Assembly (NCBI RefSeq): GCF_047795645.1
Contig: NZ_CP181045.1
Span: 3,782,001-3,846,000, forward strand
DNA length: 64,000 nucleotides
DNA from: Salipaludibacillus sp047795645
Lineage (GTDB): Bacteria; Bacillota; Bacilli; Bacillales; Salisediminibacteriaceae
Direction of reading: 5' to 3'
Shown: positions 22,315-35,602 of the stretch, piece by piece
How the letters are laid out: each line of letters starts with the position of its first letter
Position numbering within the stretch: position 1 is the stretch's first letter
Position numbers and translations under genes: made by a program
Notes under the pieces: model-generated
The model's database searches: none
Seen by the model: only the letters and a program-made list of their open reading frames with translations
Told to the model about the DNA's origin: nothing

Positions 22315-22530
22315 ATGTTAAAGAAAAAAAAGAGGAAACTTCGTCGGCAAAGTGATGAAGAACTGATTACCACATTAGACCATATAAAAGATAAAGCCGA
22401 CCAACAGGAATCGTATCTAAAAAATTCGATTCATTACGGTGGAGATGTCGAAAGTATCGTCCGTTTAGAAAGGGCAAAGTATTTATTTTTATTAAGAGAA
22501 GCAAGAGCTAGACAGACAACTTTTTCTTAA
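22315..22530 (+). CDS. yaaL: YaaL family protein (DUF2508)
   Basis: 71 aa, ATG after AAGGTGTGATATC. A highly charged, helical protein beginning MLKKKKRKLRRQSDEEL and ending with KYLFLLREARARQ. Conserved between recR and bofA in spore formers; function unknown. Confidence 0.9.
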   Translation: MLKKKKRKLRRQSDEELITTLDHIKDKADQQESYLKNSIHYGGDVESIVRLERAKYLFLLREARARQTTFS

Positions 22531-22701
22531 AGAATATTTTTATTAAGCTGCTAACGATGCGATAATTGGTTCTTTTTATCATTGTGTGGACATACATTAA
22601 ACCGAACCCTCTTTAGACCAAAAAAGAATGGACAGGCGTCAATCGTTTCAATTTTAAGTAATGGTTTGGTTGGTTATTAAAATAAAGGAGATGTTACACA
22701 C

Positions 22702-22968
22702 ATGGAACCTATTGTTGTTTTATCTTTACTTGCCGCTCTCGTTTTTTTATTACTTATTGTTGGGGCTCCTGTTAAATCAATAAAGTGGTTAGGAAGCGGA
22801 GCGATTCGACTTTTGGTAGGAGCTTTGTTACTTTTTTTCTTAAATACGTTTGGAACTTTATTCGATTACCACTTACCGATTAATATTTTCACTGCTTCTG
22901 TCTCTGGATTTCTTGGTGTTCCGGGTATTGTCGCCCTTATCTTTACGGACTTATTAATCGTTCGATAA
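22702..22968 (+). CDS. bofA: Pro-SigmaK processing inhibitor BofA
   Basis: 88 aa, ATG after AAAGGAGATG. An integral membrane protein with hydrophobic segments at about residues 3-23 and 36-52 and a C-terminal amphipathic stretch (NIFTASVSGFLGVPGIVALIF). In B. subtilis it holds the SpoIVFB protease inactive in the outer forespore membrane until the SigG signal arrives. Position directly before an rRNA operon matches B. subtilis. Confidence 0.93.
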   Translation: MEPIVVLSLLAALVFLLLIVGAPVKSIKWLGSGAIRLLVGALLLFFLNTFGTLFDYHLPINIFTASVSGFLGVPGIVALIFTDLLIVR

Positions 22969-23086
22969 AGTATGACTCATTATTGAGGGTTAGTTGCAAG
23001 GTTATTTGGTAAAGTCACTAAGTAGGATGAACGTGTTAATTATAAATGAACCTAATAAAAGAATTCATTTATTTTATTTAAAAGTG

Positions 23087-23115
23087 TTGACTCAATTTCC
23101 TCCACATGGTATATT
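23087..23115 (+). promoter_or_regulatory. Second rRNA operon promoter P1 (SigA)
   Basis: TTGACT at 23087-23092 and TATATT at 23110-23115 with a 17-bp spacer. The sequence differs from the promoters of the first operon; homology between the operons starts only at the boxA element. Confidence 0.75.
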
Positions 23116-23179
23116 TATTCCTGTCGCAAATGAGCAAGTCACTTAGACAAACAATTTAGCGAAGAAAATTAAAAAGTTG

Positions 23180-23209
23180 TTGACTTGATTAATCAATGTA
23201 TGGTATATT
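23180..23209 (+). promoter_or_regulatory. Second rRNA operon promoter P2 (SigA)
   Basis: TTGACT at 23180-23185 and TATATT at 23204-23209, 18-bp spacer, about 175 bp before 16S. Confidence 0.75.
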
Positions 23210-23241
23210 AATTGAGTCGCCAAAAACGACTTAAAACATTC

Positions 23242-23256
23242 TGACCTTTGAAAACT
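23242..23256 (+). promoter_or_regulatory. boxA-like antitermination element, second rRNA leader
   Basis: TGACCTTTGAAAACT, identical to the element at 1064-1078. Confidence 0.75.
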
Positions 23257-23381
23257 AAACAAAAAGCCAAGCGAAGTGGGATATTTTAAATATCCCGTCA
23301 AAGTAACACCAAGCAAGAAACGCCAGACGAAAGTTTGGTTTTGATGTCATGGACATCAAACTTGATGAAAAGTCATCATAC

Positions 23382-24952
<1,571 letters not shown>

Positions 24953-25232
24953 AGGAGCTCTAAGCTCAACTTATTGAATCGAACTTCGCTTTGGCCTTTT
25001 TGTTTAGTTTTGAGAGGTTATACTCTCAAGACTTCTTTTCTTCTAATGGAAGAAAGAAGAGAATGACTAGCACATGATTGCCGTGCTTTGACCTTTGAAA
25101 ACTGGATAACGATAAATGAATGAATCACCGGTTTGACACAGAAATGAATCTTCGGATTCATGGAAGAGTGAACCGAGTGTCTTAGAATGTAAAGCCAAGA
25201 AAGACCGAGCAACACGTCCATTGATTTAAAAT
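24953..25232 (+). other. 16S-23S spacer without tRNA genes (second operon)
   Basis: Almost identical to the first spacer, with one extra T shortly before the 23S start (TTGATTTAAAA versus TTGATTAAAA). Contains the boxA copy at 25089-25103. No tRNA. Confidence 0.8.
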
Positions 25233-28188
<2,956 letters not shown>

Positions 28189-28269
28189 ATGCTTTGATTC
28201 GAAGACGATTCATTCATATACCATCGTTATCCAGTTTTGAGAGGTCAATATGACCGATCAATTTCATAT

Positions 28270-28386
<117 letters not shown>

Positions 28387-28394
28387 CAAAGAAG

Positions 28395-28428
28395 AAAGAC
28401 ATTCTCATATTTGAGGGTGTCTTTTTTG
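28395..28428 (+). terminator. rRNA operon terminator (second operon)
   Basis: Same hairpin and T run as at 6217-6250. Confidence 0.85.
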
Positions 28429-28536
28429 TGTTTAAAATGGTGGGAACTGAAGTTAGCAGGACAAGGAAAACGAAGAGGGCACGAGGAGGAAACAAGCGAG
28501 TGAGACGTAAAATGCCCTTCTATAGCAGAATGATTC

Positions 28537-28637
28537 GCTAATGGGGAGAAGATGTCATGACTTGTGACCTTTGCATTCCAGAAAGACACGCTAAAAGGCA
28601 CAATAAGTTGGCTCTTGTGCCCTGATATGAACAAAAC
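28537..28637. repeat. Two diverged palindromic units related to the 6358-6975 array
   Basis: The first unit (28537-28586) has GGGGAGAAGATGTCATGACTT and GTGACC arms like its counterpart at 6358; the second (28587-28637) has AAGGCACAA and CTTGTGCCCT arms around a short loop. Homology to the first operon fades inside the second unit, and the long 106-bp-period amplification is absent. Confidence 0.7.
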
Positions 28638-28640
28638 TAT

Positions 28641-28850
28641 CAAACTCCCCATTTTCCCATAAATAAAGAGACTGTCACCAAAAATTCTTTTGGGACAGTC
28701 TCTTGAAAAGTAGAAAGTATTAAGAAATTAACGAAGATTTTTAAGGGTATTTACAACGTTATATTCGGTATTATTTTTCATTTGCTCGTTTTGGTATAAT
28801 GCCCAATGTAATTCTTCATCTGTGTATAGGGACAATTTAATTTTTTTCAA
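28641..28850 (-). CDS. Doubtful small ORF with strong ribosome binding site
   Basis: A TTG start at 28850 is preceded by AAAAGGAGGGATATAAA, one of the best ribosome binding sites in the window. The first 36 or so residues (MKKIKLSLYTDEELHWALYQ and on) look protein-like. The frame then runs through the hairpin at 28667-28706 to a TGA at 28641 (69 aa), which is unusual for an intact gene. A different frame would stop at 28729, just before the hairpin, and give a neat 40-aa product. A frameshift or a decayed gene are therefore both possible. Not recognised. Confidence 0.3.
28667..28706. terminator. Hairpin, probable terminator for minus-strand small ORF
   Basis: AAGAGACTGTC-ACC-AAAAATTCTTTT-GGG-ACAGTCTCTT; an 11-bp stem with T-rich flanks when read on the minus strand (CTCTTTATTTAT). 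Confidence 0.65.
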
Positions 28851-28859
28851 TTTATATCC

Positions 28860-29387
28860 CTCCTTTTGTGCTTTTTTATATCATAACCTAAGTTTCTTAA
28901 GTACAGTTAAATAGCGTGAGGTTTTATAACATTGAAATATAATAAATAATTCCTTCAGAAGCGTAAACTTTCTCATTGAACCATTTAAATTTATGACTAT
29001 AAAGCTACGTCTTTATCGATTATATTACTATTATGATATATCAAATATTGAAGGTGTTCATGTCGCATATTTATACCAGCGTAAGGTAGGAGATAAAACG
29101 ATACCTAGACCATTCTCGTAGCCGTACTAGTACAGGTTTATGTTCATTCCATAAATGTCTGCTTTTTATATTCTTGGGACTCTGACTCATCACCAAAGTA
29201 ATCTACTCAGGGAGTTGGTTTGGAATAGGAATAAAAGATCTCGACGGACGAATGGAAACGCAAGGCATAGGCATTGAGCGATTGTCCGATTAAGAACTTC
29301 ACCTATGAATTTGTTTTGTTTTTTCCACTACACTCCATAGCATTATAGATAAAACTTTCTCCTAGTGATGTTGCGAATACTTAATAT
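28860..29387. other. Gene-poor region with possible decayed coding sequence
   Basis: 528 bp with no credible gene. A short open stretch near 29052-29115 on the plus strand reads VHVAYLYQRKVGDKTIPRPF, and another near 29290-29330 reads IKNFTYEFVLFF; both are interrupted and have no start context. They may be remnants of a lost gene or mobile element, but this cannot be shown from the sequence alone. Confidence 0.35.
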
Positions 29388-30509
29388 TTAAAATTTGATG
29401 TCCTCTTTAAACTCATCTATACCAATTTGGTCAAACCTTTCCATTTCGTCTGAGAGGACTTCGCGAATTTCTCTAATTCGAATTGATAAAGTTGACGAGT
29501 TGACAGCATATTTCTTTGCTAAAGCTTTTTGTGTATAATAATTTATTTTACCGATATTAAACTCATTTATTAAATACTCGATGGCACCAGCATATAAACC
29601 GAGTTTGTTCGGTTGAGGATCAACTTTTTTACAGTAAACGAACCAAAGCATCTGAGCGATAGTGATGACTTCTTTTTGATACTCGTCTTGCATATGATTC
29701 GCCAAGTGAATTGCAACGAGTTCGTGGCGAGGATCATGCCAGTTAAGACCTTCTATCTTAGGTAAATCTGTAAAATCGTCTGCTAATGCTGGGAGTACAA
29801 GTACATCTAGTAAAAATTCAGTGAAGTATTCTTCAATATACTTTTCTAAATTTATTGGCTTATCGATCAACTCATTCATAACAGCTAAACTTTTCTCTAT
29901 GTTCACCTCTGTTTCTATACTTAGTGCAGCCGGTATTGAAAGATGACTAATAAAAACATCGTGTTTTTGGGAGTTTATTTTATAAGAATACGCAATAATA
30001 AACTGGTCTTTCATAAAAATCTCTTCTGCATTCAACGTAACAAAGACGATCTCTTCTGTAACGATATTTTTCATTTCAACAAGCAGGTCATCAGAGTGAT
30101 CCTTGATTACTCGGAAAACAGAGGGTTTTAGTCCTTTCCATTCCCTGACAATATGTCTAGTTTGTGTTCGCTTGATTTTGGCAATGTTCCGATTTAAATA
30201 GTCGTCAAAAATTGTTTTACCATTTTGCCCGAATGGTTCATGGAAGACGGCCCATATTGTCGATAAAAAAGCGAGTGATGAGTTCAATTTTTCAATATCT
30301 GACAAGGTATGAAATGATTCATGAAACAAGTCTTCGATATCCTTTTCGTAGTTTTGCATGGTGAAATCAAAAATCTCGTTTTGGATTACTTTTAGTTCAT
30401 TTTCTATAATGTGGGTGGGGAAAGTAACGACGTTATTTTTTCCACAACATTTCTTATATTTATTGCCACTTCCACATGGACAAGGATCATTTCTTTGGCT
30501 TTTCAACAT
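29388..30509 (-). CDS. SEC-C motif protein, function unknown
   Basis: 373 aa, ATG after GGGAGTTGATATC. The N-terminus carries a SEC-C zinc motif (NDPCPCGSGNKYKKCCGK, about residues 7-24), which in SecA binds Zn and SecB or ribosomes but also occurs in many unrelated proteins. The middle (about 30-270) is alpha-helical, acidic and unlike any family I recognise. The C-terminus has ALAKKYAVNSSTLSIRIREI (about 329-348), which resembles a helix-turn-helix of the kind that would bind DNA. No partner gene is adjacent on the same strand. It replaces the xpaC-yaaN neighbourhood of B. subtilis. The Zn motif is firm; a regulatory role is inference. Confidence 0.75.
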   Translation of the reverse strand: MLKSQRNDPCPCGSGNKYKKCCGKNNVVTFPTHIIENELKVIQNEIFDFTMQNYEKDIEDLFHESFHTLSDIEKLNSSLAFLSTIWAVFHEPFGQNGKTIFDDYLNRNIAKIKRTQTRHIVREWKGLKPSVFRVIKDHSDDLLVEMKNIVTEEIVFVTLNAEEIFMKDQFIIAYSYKINSQKHDVFISHLSIPAALSIETEVNIEKSLAVMNELIDKPINLEKYIEEYFTEFLLDVLVLPALADDFTDLPKIEGLNWHDPRHELVAIHLANHMQDEYQKEVITIAQMLWFVYCKKVDPQPNKLGLYAGAIEYLINEFNIGKINYYTQKALAKKYAVNSSTLSIRIREIREVLSDEMERFDQIGIDEFKEDIKF

Positions 30510-30801
30510 GATATCAACTCCCGTCTAGTAATATTATGATTAGAATAGCGAACTATCAACTTGATTGGAACACTCTTTACATTATTAACCATTTTGGTTG
30601 TGTTAAAACCGACTGAGAAGAAGTAACAGCATGTTTTATAAAATAGATACTAGATTTTTCGCCAAAGGTGTTGTCGGATTGATGGGAGATTTTCAGCGGA
30701 ACAAGGACAGTATTATCTGCATATAGTAAAGCACGTGGTCTTTAGGTCAGGGTTAAATAGATGTTCGCTCGGACATACTGTGAGTAGGAGGTGCTGACGA
30801 T
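30510..30801. other. Intergenic region upstream of csfB
   Basis: About 290 bp. csfB in B. subtilis is read by SigF; I looked for a SigF-type promoter and found only a weak candidate (GCATA near 30719 without a good -10). No frame with a ribosome binding site. Confidence 0.4.
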
Positions 30802-31026
30802 ATGAATCGGTTGTTAAATGAGAATAAGACTTTAAAAGATTGCTTGATTTGTTCCTCATCATCAGAAGAGGGAATTCATCTGCTTGATTTATTTATTTGT
30901 AGCAATTGTGAGGGGGAGCTTGTCGATGTCGATGTAGGTGATCCGCAGTATTCGATGTATGTTCGTAAGTTACGAAGAGTTAGAGATTCATTGAATGTAA
31001 ATAAAACGGGGGAGGTTCCAAAGTGA
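30802..31026 (+). CDS. csfB: Anti-sigma factor Gin/CsfB
   Basis: 74 aa, ATG after TAGGAGGTG. Gin inhibits SigG (and SigE) to prevent premature activity in the developing spore. A zinc knuckle of two CxxC pairs is visible: CLIC at about residues 15-18 and CSNC at about 33-36, followed by the family's C-terminal helix (SMYVRKLRRVRDSL). Located between the second rRNA operon and yaaO, as in B. subtilis. Confidence 0.92.
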   Translation: MNRLLNENKTLKDCLICSSSSEEGIHLLDLFICSNCEGELVDVDVGDPQYSMYVRKLRRVRDSLNVNKTGEVPK

Positions 31027-31040
31027 ACCTGTCTTTTTTA
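31013..31040 (+). terminator. csfB terminator
   Basis: AGGTTC-CAAAGT-GAACCT hairpin followed by GTCTTTTTTA; it overlaps the last codons of csfB. Confidence 0.75.
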
Positions 31041-31164
31041 TTTGGATTGCGATCGTTCAGAAAGTGCTAGCGTTAGTTGAATGGTTGAGAGTTCTTAATT
31101 ATTAAGGTAAAGTCGTAAATGATTCGTTATAATGGAGAATATATCGGTTGAAAGTTGGGTTGGA

Positions 31165-32634
31165 ATGAATCAAACGAAGACGCCTCTATTTACAAGACTT
31201 TATCAACATCAGCAATCTTCACCATATTCCTTTCACGTACCAGGACATAAAAATGGACAAGTATTTTTGGAGGCAGCGAAGGCAACATTTGAACGAATTT
31301 TAACGATTGACCAAACGGAGATAAGTGGTTTGGATGATTTGCATGGAGCAACGGGTATCATTGCAGAAGCGCAACATTTGGCGGCAGATTTATATCAGGT
31401 GGAAGCGACCCATTTTTTGGTTGGGGGCTCAACGGTTGGCAATATTGCGATGATGATGACTGTTGCCGAACGTGGTGAAACGGTACTTGTCCAGCGTAAT
31501 AGCCATCAGTCTGTATTTCATGGTTTGGAGCTAGCGGGTTTACGACCAGTGTTTCTTGAGCCAGAATGGGATGATCATCTCGGCTTGGCGCTAGGTGTTG
31601 CCCGTGAGACACTAGAATACGGAGTGATAAACTATCCTGAAGCGAAAGCTGTTTTTTTAACTCATCCTTCGTACGAGGGATACGGTCAAGATCTAGCGCG
31701 TCATGTCGAGCTCGTTCACCAGGCAGGGATGATGGTTTGTGTTGATGAGGCTCATGGAGCACACTTGATTCATGATGATGGCGATGCGGTGTGGCCGAGA
31801 AGTTCTTTGAAGGCAGGAGCTGATATCGTCGTACAATCAGCACATAAAGTTCTACCAGCGATGACGATGGCTTCATATATACATATAAACAGTCAAAAAG
31901 TCGACAAAGTAAAGCTCAGGAACTATTTGCGGATGCTTCAATCGAGTAGTCCGTCTTATCCGTTAATGGCTTCACTTGATGTTGCACGGGCGTATCTTGC
32001 ATCGTTAACATTATCCGATTGGTGGCAGATAACGGAGAACATTAGTAAGTTTAAAAATCAATTAGTAAGTGGACCGGGGTGGAAGCGATCTGCTCAGATA
32101 ACGGGAAATTATCTACAAGATCCCTTGAAGGTTGCATTTGCCACGCCTTATGTGGGGGCAGCATATGAGTGGCAGAAGCGTCTTGAACAAGAAGCGGTTT
32201 ATCCTGAACTCGTATCGCCCCAACACCTTCTACTTACACTTCCATTGTATAATGAGGCAATTGACGATAAAGAGTGGGTGCCTAGGTTAGAGAAAATTCT
32301 TTGTTTATCGGAACAACAGCAATGCAATTTTTTTAAACAGCCGATATTACAAGAACAGGCTAATAAACTTCATGCAACTGAATTAGTTTTTTCATTTGAA
32401 GACATGAAGCAACTAGCAGTGCAGCGGCAACCGTGGGAAAAATGTGAAGGCTTTGTAGGAGCAGAGACAATCACACCTTATCCTCCGGGGATTCCGCTGA
32501 TTCTAAAAGGTGAGAGAATTAGATCGACTCATCTCAGCAAATTGAAACACCTTGTACAAGAAGGTGCTTTCTTTCAAACAGGAACGAATTGGATTCAGCA
32601 AGGGATGACTATTTTTATAGATAGAGGAGATTGA
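31165..32634 (+). CDS. yaaO: PLP-dependent Orn/Lys/Arg decarboxylase family protein
   Basis: 489 aa from the ATG at 31165 (MNQTKTPLFTRLYQH), which matches the family start; an in-frame ATG at 31132 overlaps a TATAAT hexamer (31128-31133) that may be the promoter -10. The ribosome binding site is weak. Type III-fold decarboxylase: substrate region SFHVPGHKNG, DEAHGAH (PLP-ring Asp) and the Schiff-base lysine in QSAHKVLPAMT. Probably decarboxylates a basic amino acid such as arginine or lysine; the substrate cannot be read from the sequence. It is directly followed by tmk (3 bp) and heads the tmk-yaaQ-holB group. Confidence 0.93.
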   Translation: MNQTKTPLFTRLYQHQQSSPYSFHVPGHKNGQVFLEAAKATFERILTIDQTEISGLDDLHGATGIIAEAQHLAADLYQVEATHFLVGGSTVGNIAMMMTVAERGETVLVQRNSHQSVFHGLELAGLRPVFLEPEWDDHLGLALGVARETLEYGVINYPEAKAVFLTHPSYEGYGQDLARHVELVHQAGMMVCVDEAHGAHLIHDDGDAVWPRSSLKAGADIVVQSAHKVLPAMTMASYIHINSQKVDKVKLRNYLRMLQSSSPSYPLMASLDVARAYLASLTLSDWWQITENISKFKNQLVSGPGWKRSAQITGNYLQDPLKVAFATPYVGAAYEWQKRLEQEAVYPELVSPQHLLLTLPLYNEAIDDKEWVPRLEKILCLSEQQQCNFFKQPILQEQANKLHATELVFSFEDMKQLAVQRQPWEKCEGFVGAETITPYPPGIPLILKGERIRSTHLSKLKHLVQEGAFFQTGTNWIQQGMTIFIDRGD

Positions 32635-32637
32635 TGT

Positions 32638-33276
32638 ATGAGTGGATTATTCATCACATTTGAAGGTGGAGAAGGAGCGGGAAAAACAACGGTTCTTCAA
32701 CAGGTGAAAGAAAAGTTTGAACAAGATGGTATGCAGGTAATTGCGACACGTGAACCAGGAGGTAGTGTGATTGCTGAAAAGGTGAGAGATGTGATTCTTG
32801 ATCCACTCCACACGGAGATGGATGCGCGAACAGAGGCGCTATTGTATGCGGCTGCAAGAAGACAACACTTGGTGGAAACGGTAATACCTCATGTCAAAAA
32901 AGGCGGGATTGTTCTCTGCGATCGATTTGTTGATAGCAGTCTCGTCTATCAAGGGGTAGCTCGAGGGATTGGGATCGACGAAGTCCTTCAATTAAACCTG
33001 TTTGCGACGGAAGGAATGATGCCGGATCTTACGTTATATTTTGATGTGAAACCAGAAGTGGGACTAGCAAGAATAGCAGAACATAAAGGACGGGAATTTA
33101 ATCGTCTTGATCAAGAGTCGATTGCGTTTCATCACAAGGTTAGAAAGGCATACCTCCATCTTCAAGAGAGAGAACCTAAAAGAATCCATACAATTGATGC
33201 GTCTGAGCAAATTGGAGATGTTTTGACGAAAAGTTTGCAGGAGATTCAAGCCTTTATGGAGAAAAAAACAACGTAA
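32638..33276 (+). CDS. tmk: Thymidylate kinase
   Basis: 212 aa, ATG after AGAGGAGATTG. Phosphorylates dTMP to dTDP. P-loop FEGGEGAGKTT at about residues 8-18, the DR(F/Y) motif in CDRFVDSSLVYQG, and the lid region. Full length. Follows yaaO by 3 bp, and the two are probably translationally linked. Confidence 0.97.
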   Translation: MSGLFITFEGGEGAGKTTVLQQVKEKFEQDGMQVIATREPGGSVIAEKVRDVILDPLHTEMDARTEALLYAAARRQHLVETVIPHVKKGGIVLCDRFVDSSLVYQGVARGIGIDEVLQLNLFATEGMMPDLTLYFDVKPEVGLARIAEHKGREFNRLDQESIAFHHKVRKAYLHLQEREPKRIHTIDASEQIGDVLTKSLQEIQAFMEKKTT

Positions 33277-33402
33277 GAACATTTATTTCTTGTTATAATA
33301 CAATATAGAAAGAAAAGCGCGGGTTGCGCTCAAGCTAGACAGAATGAATAAGCTGTTATCATTTATTTTAATATATTATTTTTCCATGAGGAGGCAATGA
33401 CA

Positions 33403-33732
33403 ATGAAATTGATTATGGCTGTTGTTCAGGATAAAGATAGTAACCGTTTGTCAGATGCATTGGTCGATAAAGAATATCAAGCAACGAAGCTGGCAAGTAC
33501 TGGTGGTTTTTTAAAGGCAGGGAACACGACGTTTATGATCGGTGTGAAAGATAAAGATGTCGATCATGTACTAGAAATTATTAAAGATAATTGCAAGTCG
33601 AGAGAACAACTAGTCGCACCAATTTCACCGATGGGTGGAAATGCAGATTCGTATGTGCCTTATCCTGTTGAAGTGCAGGTTGGAGGAGCAACGGTATTTA
33701 TCCTCCCAGTGGAGCAGTTTGAAAAGTTTTAA
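33403..33732 (+). CDS. darA: PII-like cyclic-di-AMP receptor protein
   Basis: 109 aa from the second ATG (33403), which has AGGAGG at the right distance; the ATG at 33397 is only two bases from it. DarA (YaaQ) is a trimeric PII-like protein that binds c-di-AMP. Family signatures VVQDKDSNRL, STGGFLKAGNTTFMIGV and SPMGGNADSYVPYPVEV are present. An extended -10 (TGTTATAAT, about 33291-33299) upstream may give it its own promoter. yaaR, which follows it in B. subtilis, is absent. Confidence 0.95.
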   Translation: MKLIMAVVQDKDSNRLSDALVDKEYQATKLASTGGFLKAGNTTFMIGVKDKDVDHVLEIIKDNCKSREQLVAPISPMGGNADSYVPYPVEVQVGGATVFILPVEQFEKF

Positions 33733-33765
33733 CGAAAAGGCAAAGAGGCAATCCGAGGAGTATCG

Positions 33766-34758
33766 ATGATGACAAATTGGGAAAAATTAGAAAATACACA
33801 ACCGACAATTGTGAAAATGCTGACGAACAGCCTTGCGAAAGATCGCTTAGCGCATGCGTATGTTTTTGAAGGTGGTCGAGGTACGAGAAAAAAAGAAACT
33901 GCGATGCTTTTGGCAAAATCATTTTTTTGCCATCATAACAATGGCGTTGAACCTTGCCAATCCTGCCGTGACTGTAAGAGGATTGATTCGGGAAATCACC
34001 CAGATATACATGTGATTGAAACAGATGGTGCATCTATTAAAGTCGATCAAATTCGAGATTTAAAAAAAGAGTTTAGCATGCGTGGTCTTGAATCAGGGAA
34101 AAAAGTATATATTGTTGAGGAAGCAGAAAAAATGACTGATTCTGCGGCAAATAGTTTGTTAAAGTTTCTGGAAGAACCGGAGGGAGACGCGCTCGCTGTA
34201 CTTGTGACAACACAGGTTCATCGTCTATTAAAGACGATTGTTTCCAGGTCACAAATTTTATCATTTGCCCCTCTTTCATCAGAACTTCTTGTAAAAAAGC
34301 TGGTAAATGACGGGATCAATGAGAAAGATGCCCTTGTAGTATCGCGAATTACTTCGGATTTACAAGGAGCCCTTCAACTTTGCCAAGAGGATTGGATTGC
34401 ACAAGCGAGAAACAAAGTGATACAATTAATAGATGATCTTTCTTTGCGTCCGAGGTACGCATTCATTACGCTGCAGGAAGAGTGGATACCTTTTTTCAAG
34501 GATAAAAAAGATGTGCAGCTCGGCATTGATTTACTGATGCTATGGTATAGGGATGTGATTCGTATGCAAGTTGATCAGACGGATCAGATTGTTTATATTG
34601 ATCAAGAAGACAAGCTTCAGGATCAAGCGTTGAAGTTGTCACAAAGCAAGCTGGGAACTAACCTCCAGGCGGTGATGGATGCGAAGCGTCGATTGGATGC
34701 AAATACCGCACCCCAGCTATTAATGGAGCAATTGCTCCTTAGGTTACAGGAGGGATAA
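33766..34758 (+). CDS. holB: DNA polymerase III subunit delta'
   Basis: 330 aa; two adjacent ATGs (33766, 33769) follow CGAGGAG, and the second may be the real one. Clamp-loader subunit related to DnaX, with RLAHAYVFEGGRGTRKK in the P-loop region (a degenerate Walker A, as usual for delta'), four zinc-ligand cysteines around CHHNNGVEPCQSCRDCK, and the sensor SRSQ motif (VSRSQILSFAP). The normal yaaR gene between darA and holB is missing; only 33 bp separate them. Confidence 0.95.
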   Translation: MMTNWEKLENTQPTIVKMLTNSLAKDRLAHAYVFEGGRGTRKKETAMLLAKSFFCHHNNGVEPCQSCRDCKRIDSGNHPDIHVIETDGASIKVDQIRDLKKEFSMRGLESGKKVYIVEEAEKMTDSAANSLLKFLEEPEGDALAVLVTTQVHRLLKTIVSRSQILSFAPLSSELLVKKLVNDGINEKDALVVSRITSDLQGALQLCQEDWIAQARNKVIQLIDDLSLRPRYAFITLQEEWIPFFKDKKDVQLGIDLLMLWYRDVIRMQVDQTDQIVYIDQEDKLQDQALKLSQSKLGTNLQAVMDAKRRLDANTAPQLLMEQLLLRLQEG

Positions 34759-34759
34759 C

Positions 34760-35587
34760 GTGCATCAAGTAGTCGGTGTTCGATTTAAAAAAGCCGGGAA
34801 AATTTATTATTTTTCTCCGGATCATTTTGATATAAAACTTCATGATTACGTCATTGTCGAAACAGCGCGTGGCATTGAATTCGGCAAAATAGTGATTGGA
34901 GTGAAGGAAGTAGAAGAGAAAGACGTGGTTCTACCTTTGAAGAACGTTCTTCGTCTAGCGACGGAAAAAGACAAGCTTATCGTCCAAGAGAACAAAAAAG
35001 AATCTCAAAAAGCTTTTAGTGTCTGTCAGGAAAAAATCACTGAGCATAACTTGGAGATGAAACTTGTAGACGTCGAATATACGTTTGATCGAAATAAAGT
35101 GTTGTTTTATTTCACTGCGGATGGTCGAATAGACTTTCGAGAACTAGTGAAGGATTTGGCTTCTGTTTTTCGTACGAGGATTGAATTGCGCCAGATCGGT
35201 GTTCGTGATGAAGCGAAAATGCTTGGTGGAATTGGGCCTTGTGGTCGAATGTTGTGCTGTTCGACATTTTTAGGGGACTTTGAACCAGTTTCTATTAAGA
35301 TGGCAAAAGATCAAAATTTGTCTCTCAATCCAACAAAGATTTCAGGTTTATGTGGCCGTTTGATGTGCTGTCTGAAGTATGAAAATGACATGTATGAATC
35401 GGCTAAGAAAGAGTTGCCTGATGTGAATGAGAAAATGGATACGAGTTATGGAAGAGGCAAAGTTGTTGGCTTGAATATGTTGGAAAGACTCGTACAGGTT
35501 GAGATTTTTGAATCGTCACAGGTGGTTGAATTTACTCTGGATGAGCTCATGGAACAAGGGGCGATAGCCGCGGAAACCACGAAATAA
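34760..35587 (+). CDS. ricT: RicT/YaaT, PSP1-domain Fe-S regulatory protein
   Basis: 275 aa, GTG start one base after holB, after GGAGGGATAAC. RicT forms the Ric (Y) complex with RicA and RicF, binds two [4Fe-4S] clusters and stimulates RNase Y processing and sporulation/biofilm regulators in B. subtilis. The conserved cysteines C161, C166, C167, C198, C203 and C204 are all here at the same numbers, in GPCGRMLCCSTF and GLCGRLMCCLKYE. PSP1 domain covers about residues 60-150. Confidence 0.95.
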   Translation: MHQVVGVRFKKAGKIYYFSPDHFDIKLHDYVIVETARGIEFGKIVIGVKEVEEKDVVLPLKNVLRLATEKDKLIVQENKKESQKAFSVCQEKITEHNLEMKLVDVEYTFDRNKVLFYFTADGRIDFRELVKDLASVFRTRIELRQIGVRDEAKMLGGIGPCGRMLCCSTFLGDFEPVSIKMAKDQNLSLNPTKISGLCGRLMCCLKYENDMYESAKKELPDVNEKMDTSYGRGKVVGLNMLERLVQVEIFESSQVVEFTLDELMEQGAIAAETTK

Positions 35588-35602
35588 TGAGGTGTGGGAA
35601 TC

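Noticed and set aside
30710..30790. SigF promoter upstream of csfB
   Set aside because: GCATA near 30719 and CATACT near 30774 do not combine into a promoter with acceptable spacing and partner element.
31358..31876. 172-aa minus-strand frame inside yaaO
   Set aside because: It is fully opposite a conserved PLP-enzyme gene, His-rich as expected from antisense of that gene, and has no ribosome binding site.
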